Of a stretch of DNA of 6,519 nucleotides, positions 1-4,947 are shown one piece after another. How positions within the stretch are numbered: the stretch's first letter is position 1; each line of letters opens with the position of its first letter. Location of the stretch: positions 1 through 6,519 of the forward strand of contig DAINCF010000412.1 in assembly GCA_036732565.1 (NCBI GenBank). Reading direction: 5' to 3'. Origin of the DNA: JAIVJN01 sp036732565. Lineage in GTDB: Bacteria > Acidobacteriota > Vicinamibacteria > Vicinamibacterales > UBA2999. The notes below the pieces were generated by a model that was not told the origin of the DNA, ran no database searches, and was given only the letters and a program-made list of their open reading frames with translations. Made by a program: the position numbers and the translations under genes.

Positions 1-1244
1 ACGCTGAGCGTCACGCGCGGCGAGTCGGCCAACCAGCGGCGCATGGCCGCACCGGTCGACGCCGGCGTCGCCGCCTCGTAACGCGCGCGATCGGCCGCGA
101 AATAGCCGGGATCGTCGCAGTACACGTTGTAGAAGTTCAGTTGATCGGACTTTCCGCCGAAGCCGCCGACCGTTTGCAGCCGATAGACGAACTGCGCGTC
201 GGCCTGCACCAGGGCCCGCTCGAACTCCTCCGGCTCGGGGCTGCGGTCCGCCACGTCGCGGAGCGTCTCGTCGATCGCGCGCTCCAGTTCGCCGAGCGTC
301 ACGCCGGGCACGGCGGTCGCCGTCACCTGGAACGTGCCCCCAAGCTCACGCGAATGCTGATACGCCGACACGTCGGCGGCGATGCGCCGCTCGTAGACGA
401 GCGTGCGGTACAAGCGCGAGGTCTTGCCGTGGCCGATGACGTCACCCGCCAGATCCAGCTCCGCATCCTCCGCCGCGAACGCCGCCGGCGAATGCCACGC
501 GAGGTAGAGCCGCGGCAGCTCGACGCGATCCTCCAATAGATCGCGGCGGTGCCCGTCGAGCGCTCCCATGACTTGGATCGGCGCGGGCTCCGGTCCGGTT
601 GCGAGCTCGCCGAAGTAGCGTTCCGCCAGCTCGAAGGCGCGCTCGGAATCGATGTCGCCGGCGAGCACCAGCGACGCGTTCGCCGGGTGATAGTACGTGC
701 TGAAAAACGCACGCACGTCCTCAAGCGACGCCGCGCGCAGATCGTCGGGCCACCCGATCGTGGGCCAGTGATAGGGGTGATTGGGATCGAACAGGCGCGT
801 CGAGATCGCAAGCCCGGCCAAGCCATAGGGACGATTCTCGTAGTTCTGCCGGCGCTCGTTCAGCACGACGTCGCGTTGGTTCTGGAACTTCTCCTCGGTG
901 AGCGCGGGCAGCAGATGCCCCATGCGATCGGACTCGAGAAACAGCGCGAGCTCGAGCGCGCCGGTCGGGACCACCTCCCAGTAGTTCGTACGATCGCTGT
1001 TCGTGGATCCGTTCAGGAGCGCGCCCGCCTGCTGCAACGGCCCGAAGTAGCCCGATGGGTGATGCGCGGAGCCCTCGAACATGAGGTGCTCGAACAAGTG
1101 GGCGAAGCCGGTACGGCCGGGGCGCTCGTTCTTCGACCCGACGTGATACCAGATGTTGACCGCCACCATCGGGATCGATCGGTCTTCATGAACGATCACG
1201 TCCAAACCGTTGGCGAGTCTGCGCTTGATGTAGGGTATATCCAT
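1..1244 (-). CDS. M16 family zinc metallopeptidase (pitrilysin/insulinase type), C-terminus cut by window edge
   Basis: This gene runs off the left edge; 414 codons are visible and the frame is open throughout. Reading from ATG at 1244-1242, the protein begins MDIPYIKRRLANGL, then VNIWYHVGSKNE, typical of the first M16 domain. The inverted zinc motif HLFEH is at residues 49-53 (H49 and H53 bind zinc, E52 is the catalytic base). The third ligand fits E130 in VVLNERRQN, giving the family spacing HxxEH-x76-E. The second, inactive M16 half follows (about 170-400), with LQTVGGFGGKSDQ and a closing WLADSPRVTLSV, so only a short C-terminal tail is likely missing. This is about the size of a single-chain two-domain M16B peptidase. 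I see no signal peptide, so the protein probably acts in the cytoplasm unless a start further upstream is used; the frame is open upstream. No good Shine-Dalgarno is visible. The substrate cannot be told from sequence. It is divergent from the MFS gene. Confidence 0.95.
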   Translation of the reverse strand, partial: MDIPYIKRRLANGLDVIVHEDRSIPMVAVNIWYHVGSKNERPGRTGFAHLFEHLMFEGSAHHPSGYFGPLQQAGALLNGSTNSDRTNYWEVVPTGALELALFLESDRMGHLLPALTEEKFQNQRDVVLNERRQNYENRPYGLAGLAISTRLFDPNHPYHWPTIGWPDDLRAASLEDVRAFFSTYYHPANASLVLAGDIDSERAFELAERYFGELATGPEPAPIQVMGALDGHRRDLLEDRVELPRLYLAWHSPAAFAAEDAELDLAGDVIGHGKTSRLYRTLVYERRIAADVSAYQHSRELGGTFQVTATAVPGVTLGELERAIDETLRDVADRSPEPEEFERALVQADAQFVYRLQTVGGFGGKSDQLNFYNVYCDDPGYFAADRARYEAATPASTGAAMRRWLADSPRVTLS

Positions 1245-1246
1245 CA

Positions 1247-2467
1247 GTGCCTGTGTCGAGGATCGACCGTATCTCTGAGCCTATCACGCAGCCCGCAACG
1301 GTCGCACCGGCTGGCGCGTGGCGCATGCTGACGTTCCTCGCCATCGCTGAGTTTCTCGGCATGACGCTGTGGTTCTCGGCCACGGCGGTCACGCCCGTTC
1401 TCGTCCGCGATCTCGACCTCTCGCCGGCGCAGGCCTCGTGGCTGACGATGGCGGTGCAGGCGGGGTTTGTCGTCGGCACCCTCGCCAGCGCGTTCGCGAA
1501 TCTGTCGGACGTGCTCAACGCGCGCACGGTGATGTTCCTCGGATGCGTGACCGGCGCGGCCACCAACGCGGCGCTGTTGGTCGCGCCCGGCGCGGCCACG
1601 ATCGTCGCCCTGCGGTTCGCGACCGGAGCGGCGCTGGCGCTGGTGTATCCGCCGGGCATGAAGATCGCGGCGGGTTGGTTTCGCGAGCGGCGCGGCTTCG
1701 CCCTCGGCCTGTTGATCGGCGCGCTCACGCTCGGCAAGGCGTTTCCGCATCTGCTGACCGCGCTATACGGCGAACGCTGGCACGAGCCGGTGCTGATGGC
1801 GTCAGGGCTGGCCATCCTTGGAGGCGTCCTCGTGCTGACGATGGTTCGCGATGGTCCGTTCGTCGCGGCCACGACGCCGTTCGATCCGCATGCGATTCGC
1901 CGCATTCTGCAGAGCCGCGGCGCCCGGCTGGCGACGTTCGGGTATCTCGGCCACATGTGGGAGCTCTACGCCATGTGGACGTGGATCGGCGTGCTGGCGA
2001 CGGCGAGCTTTGCCGCATCGGGGCTGCCGAGTGCGACCGCGGCCGGCTCGCTCGCGGCCTTCCTGGCGATCGGCAGCGGGACCGTCGGCTGCGCGATGGC
2101 CGGGTGGCTGGCCGACCGCCTCGGCAAGGCACGCGTGGCGATCTGGTCGATGTGGGTGAGCGCCGCCTGCGCGGCGTTGACGGTCGTCGCCTTCGGTCAC
2201 GCGCCGATCTGGTTCTATCTGCTCGCGATGATCTGGGGCTTTGCCGTCGTCGCCGACTCCGCGCAGTTCTCGGCGCTCGTCAGCGAGTACGCGCCGCGCG
2301 ATCACGTCGGCACGGCGTTGACGCTGCAGACGTGCTGCGGGTTCCTGCTGACGATGGTGACGATCGATCTGCTGCCGCGCGCGGCCGCGACGGTGGGATG
2401 GCAGTGGGCCGCGCTCATGCTGGTGCCGGGCCCGCTGCTCGGCATCGCAGCGATGAAACGGCTCTGA
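1247..2467 (+). CDS. MFS family transporter, 12 membrane segments
   Basis: A 406-residue integral inner-membrane protein with alternating hydrophobic stretches consistent with 12 helices. Helix 1 includes LAIAEFLGMTLWFSATAV (about 31-48). The loop 2-3 signature is a degenerate form (SDVLNAR, 87-93), while its repeat between helices 8 and 9 is well kept (ADRLGKAR, 289-296). The stretch YPPGMK (134-139), RERRG (146-150) and LGKAFPHLL (162-170) is typical of an MFS subgroup often labelled nitrate/cyanate (NarK/CynX)-like, but the substrate is unknown. Start is uncertain: GTG 1247 or GTG 1253 give a polar 25-residue leader, whereas ATG 1325 begins only at helix 1. I keep GTG 1247 because the residues W-R just before that ATG resemble the conserved lead-in to helix 1. 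Neither site has a clear ribosome binding site. The gene is divergent from the M16 peptidase and converges on the DUF3347 gene. Confidence 0.9.
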   Translation: MPVSRIDRISEPITQPATVAPAGAWRMLTFLAIAEFLGMTLWFSATAVTPVLVRDLDLSPAQASWLTMAVQAGFVVGTLASAFANLSDVLNARTVMFLGCVTGAATNAALLVAPGAATIVALRFATGAALALVYPPGMKIAAGWFRERRGFALGLLIGALTLGKAFPHLLTALYGERWHEPVLMASGLAILGGVLVLTMVRDGPFVAATTPFDPHAIRRILQSRGARLATFGYLGHMWELYAMWTWIGVLATASFAASGLPSATAAGSLAAFLAIGSGTVGCAMAGWLADRLGKARVAIWSMWVSAACAALTVVAFGHAPIWFYLLAMIWGFAVVADSAQFSALVSEYAPRDHVGTALTLQTCCGFLLTMVTIDLLPRAAATVGWQWAALMLVPGPLLGIAAMKRL

Positions 2468-2486
2468 TCGGGCCCGTTGACTGCGG

Positions 2487-2513
2487 GTAGGGCAGTTCGC
2501 GAACCGCCCCTAC
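2487..2513. repeat. Degenerate copy of GTAG-footed palindromic (REP-like) repeat
   Basis: A 27-base imperfect inverted repeat centred on TTCGCGAA. The right arm (CGAACCGCCCCTAC, 2500-2513) is identical to the right arm of the perfect palindrome at 4566-4593. The left arm (GTAGGGCAGTTCG, 2487-2499) differs from it by one missing G and one G-to-A change. It lies between the convergent MFS and DUF3347 genes, where its hairpin could end or protect transcripts from both sides; on the plus strand it is followed by a short T-rich run (TTCTT). The stop codon of the DUF3347 gene (TAG on the minus strand, 2512-2510) is part of the repeat. Confidence 0.85.
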
Positions 2514-2947
2514 TTCTTAATCGAGCCGCAGGTGAGCATCTGGGATCCGTAGTACGGGTTCTTGATGTCGGTGCCCTTCTGCATCCACGGCTTGTCGGCC
2601 ATCGGGCAGTATGCGACGTGAATCCCGGCAGGCAAGGCACTGCCCGACGTCTCCGCGTATTTCACCAGCGCATCGCTCAGCTCGCCAAATGCCGTCCGTG
2701 CCGCCGCGAGATCCTTGGCGGCGCCCAGTTTCTTCGCGCCGTCCACCACCGGCTGCGCCGGTGCGCCGAGCGGGGCCGCGCCGGCTTCCATCGCTTTCGC
2801 GGCGGTCGGCAGCTCTTTCAGGCTGTCGTCGGCCAACGCGGTTTGGGCCGACAGATACGCGTCGACGAGAGCAGCCGGGAGGTCCGCCGCCATCGCCGGG
2901 GCAGCCATCGCGAAGACGAGGAGGCACAGCATTGCGACACGTTTCAT
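2510..2947 (-). CDS. Secreted DUF3347-type protein, possible copper-binding periplasmic protein
   Basis: A 145-residue protein. Residues 1-20 form a clear signal peptide (K2 R3, a hydrophobic core, then AMA before ADLP), so it is exported, with likely cleavage after A20. The middle (21-100) is alanine-rich and probably helical. The C-terminal motif is HVAYCPMADKPWMQ (110-123) followed by NPYYGSQMLTCG (130-141). This YCPM...W.Q...I.NPYYGS.ML.CG pattern is what I recognise as the DUF3347 signature, seen alone and at the end of CusB/HlyD-type efflux subunits. C114, M116, M122, M137 and C140 with H110 would make a plausible soft-metal (Cu) site, or the two cysteines a disulfide; this is inference. 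ATG 2947-2945 is preceded by AGGAG with 7-base spacing. It follows mrp by 21 bases on the same strand and is probably co-transcribed with it. Its stop codon sits inside a palindromic repeat. Confidence 0.88.
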   Translation of the reverse strand: MKRVAMLCLLVFAMAAPAMAADLPAALVDAYLSAQTALADDSLKELPTAAKAMEAGAAPLGAPAQPVVDGAKKLGAAKDLAAARTAFGELSDALVKYAETSGSALPAGIHVAYCPMADKPWMQKGTDIKNPYYGSQMLTCGSIKK

Positions 2948-2954
2948 GATCGAA

Positions 2955-2959
2955 CTCCT
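2955..2959 (-). promoter_or_regulatory. Ribosome binding site of the DUF3347 gene
   Basis: AGGAG on the minus strand, 7 bases before the ATG at 2947. It lies in the 21-base gap after the mrp stop codon (TAA, 2971-2969), so the gene has its own initiation signal even if it shares the mrp transcript. Confidence 0.75.
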
Positions 2960-2968
2960 GCCCCAACC

Positions 2969-4072
2969 TTAGCGGACGGGGATGAGCGGAATCTTACCCT
3001 TGTGGACGTCGGCGTTGCGATGTGCGGCGATCGAAATCTGCGCCGCGGCTCGCTCGGCGACGTTGACGAACGCACGCGACGGTCCCGAATCGGGCTCGGC
3101 GATGACCAGCGGGATGCCACGATCGCTGCCGATGCGTATCGGCTCGTGAATCGGCAACCGTCCCAGAAACGGCACGTCGAGCTGTTGGGCAAGCGCCTCT
3201 CCCCCGCCGTGACCGAAGATGTCCGACTCGTGATGGCAGTTCGGGCAGGAGAAGAAGCTCATGTTCTCGACGATCCCGAGCGTAGGGATGTTCAGCTTCT
3301 GGTACATGCGCACCGCCCGCCGGCTGTCGACCAACGACACCTGCTGCGGCGTCGTGACGACGATGGCGCCGGCAACCGGCACGGTTTGACTGAGGCTGAG
3401 CGCGACGTCACCGGTGCCGGGCGGCATGTCGATGATGAGGTAGTCGAGATCGCGCCAGGCGACTTCGCGGAAGAACTGTTGAATCGTGCCGTGCAGCATC
3501 GGCCCGCGCCAGATGATCGGGTTGTCCTCGCTCGTGAGGAATCCCATCGAGACGATCTGGATGCCGTACTTTTCCGCTGGGACGATCTTCTTCCCGTCGG
3601 TCCCGAGCTCGGTCTGGATGCCGAACATCATTGGCACGTTGGGGCCGTAGATGTCGCCGTCCAGGATACCGACGCGCGTGCCGGCGCGCGACAGCGCCAC
3701 GGCCAAGTTGACGGCGACCGTCGTCTTGCCGACGCCCCCCTTTCCCGCGCCGACGGCGATGACGTTCTTCACCCCGGGCAGCGGCGTGCGCCCGTGCTCC
3801 GGCGCGGTCACGGATCGGACCGCCGCGGTCAACGTGATGTCGACACCCGTGACGCCGGGCAACGCCGCGACCGCCGCCCCCGCCTCATCGCGCATACGAT
3901 CCTTCATCGGACACGCGGGCGTGGTGAGCTCGATGGTGAACGCAACCCGTCCGTCAGCGATGGTCAGGTCCTTCACGAATCCAAGCGTCACGATGTCCTT
4001 GCGCAGATCGGGATCCATGACGACGCGCAGCGCATCGAGAATGACGGTCGGAGTGAGCGACGAGGCACTCAT
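2969..4072 (-). CDS. mrp: Mrp/ApbC (NBP35 family) iron-sulfur cluster carrier ATPase with N-terminal MIP18/DUF59 domain
   Basis: A 367-residue cytoplasmic P-loop ATPase that binds and hands over [4Fe-4S] clusters to apo-enzymes. Domain order: a MIP18/DUF59 domain (about 9-85) with the conserved cysteine in TPACPMKD (C54), then the Mrp ATPase domain (about 100-350). The deviant Walker A is GKGGVGKTT (110-118), a switch motif is DGDIYGPNVP (138-147), and the Walker B region is LIIDMPPGTGD (212-222). The CxxC cluster-binding motif is CPNC (276-279). Length and order match bacterial Mrp. I chose ATG 4072-4070 because AAGGA lies 7 bases upstream and the protein then begins directly at the DUF59 domain. 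A longer frame back to 4261 adds 63 unrelated residues and would run into the divergent DUF4870 gene. The DUF3347 gene follows 21 bases downstream. Confidence 0.97.
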   Translation of the reverse strand: MSASSLTPTVILDALRVVMDPDLRKDIVTLGFVKDLTIADGRVAFTIELTTPACPMKDRMRDEAGAAVAALPGVTGVDITLTAAVRSVTAPEHGRTPLPGVKNVIAVGAGKGGVGKTTVAVNLAVALSRAGTRVGILDGDIYGPNVPMMFGIQTELGTDGKKIVPAEKYGIQIVSMGFLTSEDNPIIWRGPMLHGTIQQFFREVAWRDLDYLIIDMPPGTGDVALSLSQTVPVAGAIVVTTPQQVSLVDSRRAVRMYQKLNIPTLGIVENMSFFSCPNCHHESDIFGHGGGEALAQQLDVPFLGRLPIHEPIRIGSDRGIPLVIAEPDSGPSRAFVNVAERAAAQISIAAHRNADVHKGKIPLIPVR

Positions 4073-4079
4073 GAGCAAA

Positions 4080-4084
4080 TCCTT
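4080..4084 (-). promoter_or_regulatory. Ribosome binding site of mrp
   Basis: AAGGA on the minus strand with a 7-base spacer to ATG 4072-4070. It supports the shorter mrp start over the upstream in-frame ATG codons near 4261. Confidence 0.75.
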
Positions 4085-4104
4085 GCAAGCAGGCTCAAAA
4101 TCAC

Positions 4105-4133
4105 AGCTTATCGGCTTTGCGAGGGGGTGACAA
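4105..4133 (-). promoter_or_regulatory. Weak candidate sigma-70 promoter for mrp
   Basis: On the minus strand, TTGTCA (4133-4128, five of six to the -35 consensus) is followed after 17 bases by TAAGCT (4110-4105, three of six); GATAAG at a 15-base spacing is an alternative -10. It sits about 35 bases before the mrp start. The -35 shares five bases with that of the rightward promoter. This is consensus matching by eye only. Confidence 0.35.
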
Positions 4134-4155
4134 GCCGAGGCTTTGCCTGTAGACT
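4127..4155 (+). promoter_or_regulatory. Candidate sigma-70 promoter for the DUF4870 gene
   Basis: GTGACA (4127-4132, five of six to TTGACA) is followed after exactly 17 bases by TAGACT (4150-4155, four of six to TATAAT). Transcription would start near 4162, giving an mRNA leader of about 40 bases before ATG 4203. This is the best promoter match I see in the window. Confidence 0.5.
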
Positions 4156-4188
4156 GCGCGCCAAGGCGGGCCCCCGACACGCCAAACC

Positions 4189-4196
4189 AAGGAGAG
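4189..4196 (+). promoter_or_regulatory. Strong ribosome binding site of the DUF4870 gene
   Basis: AAGGAGAG, nearly the full anti-16S complement, ends 6 bases before ATG 4203. It fixes that start and suggests efficient translation compared with its neighbours, most of which have weak or no Shine-Dalgarno. Confidence 0.8.
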
Positions 4197-4202
4197 TAAT
4201 CG

Positions 4203-4556
4203 ATGGCCGACGCGACGCCCACGAGCGGCGCTCCCTCGAGCAACCGCACCGTCATGATCATCCTGTCCTACCTGTGGCTGCTGGCGCTCGTGCCACTGCT
4301 GGTGGAAAAGGAAGACAAAGAGGTGCAGTGGCATGCCAAGCACGGCCTGGTGCTCATGTTGGCCGAAGTGATCTTCTGGATCGTAGTGACGTTCCTGCAG
4401 GTGATTCTCGGCACGATCCTCGGGTGTTTCGTTGGGCTGATCAGCATGCTGCTCTGGATTGGCATCCTGATTCTCCACATCCTGGCCATCATCAAGGGCG
4501 TCAACGGCCAGCGCCTCATCGTTCCTGGCGTCAGCCAGTACGCCGACAAATTCTAG
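4203..4556 (+). CDS. Tic20-like / DUF4870 family small membrane protein
   Basis: A 117-residue protein with a short polar Ser/Thr-rich N-terminus (1-14) and three to four hydrophobic segments (about 16-34, 49-67, 69-98). Between the first two is the conserved polar loop VEKEDKEVQWHAKHG (34-48), and the tail reads NGQRLIVPGVSQYADKF (101-117). The WHAKHG motif and the closing IKG.NGQ...PG...YA pattern are typical of the DUF4870 (Tic20-like) family. The family is widespread and its function in bacteria is unknown; the Tic20 likeness is structural and does not prove protein transport. Start is firm (strong ribosome binding site at 4189-4196). It has its own promoter candidate, is divergent from mrp, and its stop codon lies 9 bases before the perfect palindrome at 4566, which may end or stabilise its mRNA. 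Confidence 0.93.
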   Translation: MADATPTSGAPSSNRTVMIILSYLWLLALVPLLVEKEDKEVQWHAKHGLVLMLAEVIFWIVVTFLQVILGTILGCFVGLISMLLWIGILILHILAIIKGVNGQRLIVPGVSQYADKF

Positions 4557-4565
4557 GGTGAAGGT

Positions 4566-4593
4566 GTAGGGGCGGTTCGCGAACCGCCCCTAC
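4566..4593. repeat. Perfect 28-bp GTAG-footed palindrome (REP-like repeat)
   Basis: The left arm GTAGGGGCGGTTCG (4566-4579) is followed directly by its exact reverse complement CGAACCGCCCCTAC (4580-4593). As RNA it would form a very stable GC-rich hairpin with a minimal loop. A diverged copy occurs at 2487-2513. The GTAG foot on both strands resembles the conserved GTAG tetranucleotide of REP elements recognised by RAYT (REP-associated Y1) transposases; no such transposase gene lies in this window. No T-run follows it, so it is not a classical terminator. It sits between the DUF4870 stop and yidD. Confidence 0.93.
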
Positions 4594-4632
4594 GGTGAAC
4601 TTCTGCGACGACTTCTTTTCGCACTCCTTGCC

Positions 4633-4917
4633 GTGGCCGTGGTCGTCGCCCTGGTCGACGCATCACGGCCGCCCGCCGCGCGCACCTCCACGGCGATTGC
4701 CGTTGGCGCGATTCACCTCTACCAAGCGACGTTGTCACGCGTCTACGCCAGCGCCGGCGTGCAATGTCGGTTCACGCCCACCTGCAGCCACTATGCCGAG
4801 GCCTGCGTGCGTGAGCTCGGTGTGGTGCGCGGCGGATGGCTCGCGCTCAAACGGGTGCTCCGATGCGGGCCGTGGACACCAGTCGGAACCGTGGACCTAC
4901 CACCGGTTTCGAGCTGA
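4633..4917 (+). CDS. yidD: YidD membrane protein insertion efficiency factor, start uncertain
   Basis: YidD is a small inner-membrane-associated protein that assists YidC-dependent insertion of membrane proteins. From GTG 4633 the protein has 94 residues. The family core is intact: IHLYQATLSR (27-36), QCRFTPTCSHYAE (44-56), GGWLALKRVLRCGPWTPVG (67-85), with the three conserved cysteines C45, C51 and C78. The start is odd. In frame and upstream of 4633 the sequence reads LLRRLLFALLA, which together with AVAVVVALV makes a full membrane anchor, yet no ATG, GTG or TTG occurs between 4633 and the in-frame TAG at 4567-4569 inside the palindrome. A CTG at 4603 with GGTGA just upstream could start a 104-residue form. 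GTG 4595 is out of frame by one base, so a small indel is also possible. The gene is separate from the usual rpmH-rnpA-yidC neighbourhood. Confidence 0.92.
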   Translation: MAVVVALVDASRPPAARTSTAIAVGAIHLYQATLSRVYASAGVQCRFTPTCSHYAEACVRELGVVRGGWLALKRVLRCGPWTPVGTVDLPPVSS

Positions 4918-4947
4918 CGCGTTCTGAGCTGGTCTAACATCGAGCTC

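Noticed and set aside
549..1331. 260-codon plus-strand frame opposite the M16 gene
   Set aside because: The minus strand encodes a clear M16 peptidase with an intact HxxEH-x76-E motif; the plus-strand product has no recognisable family.
1186..1956. 256-codon minus-strand frame opposite the MFS gene
   Set aside because: It is antisense to a well-formed MFS transporter, and its product is a Ser/Arg/Ala-rich shadow without membrane segments or motifs.
4160..4186. GC-rich hairpin around GGGCCC in the DUF4870 leader, as a riboswitch or attenuator
   Set aside because: Only short, weak pairings are possible and there is no alternative structure or leader peptide; the leader of about 40 bases is too short for a known riboswitch.
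4073..4261. 63-residue N-terminal extension of Mrp
   Set aside because: It runs across the promoter region and into the DUF4870 coding sequence, has no family likeness, and the ATG at 4072 has a good ribosome binding site.
2477..4561. A 694-codon open frame on the plus strand spanning three genes
   Set aside because: It is antisense to mrp and the DUF3347 gene and out of frame with the DUF4870 gene. Its product is rich in Arg, His and Asp with no recognisable domain, as expected of a shadow frame in GC-rich DNA.
4566..4593. The palindrome as a plain rho-independent terminator
   Set aside because: No T-run follows on either strand, and a sequence-conserved second copy exists at 2487-2513, so a dispersed repeat explains it better, although it may still affect transcript ends.
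4595..4927. 110-codon plus-strand frame starting at GTG 4595
   Set aside because: It covers yidD in the wrong frame and gives a Pro/Arg/Ser-rich product. The conserved YidD motifs are in the other frame; only its start codon is of interest for a possible indel.
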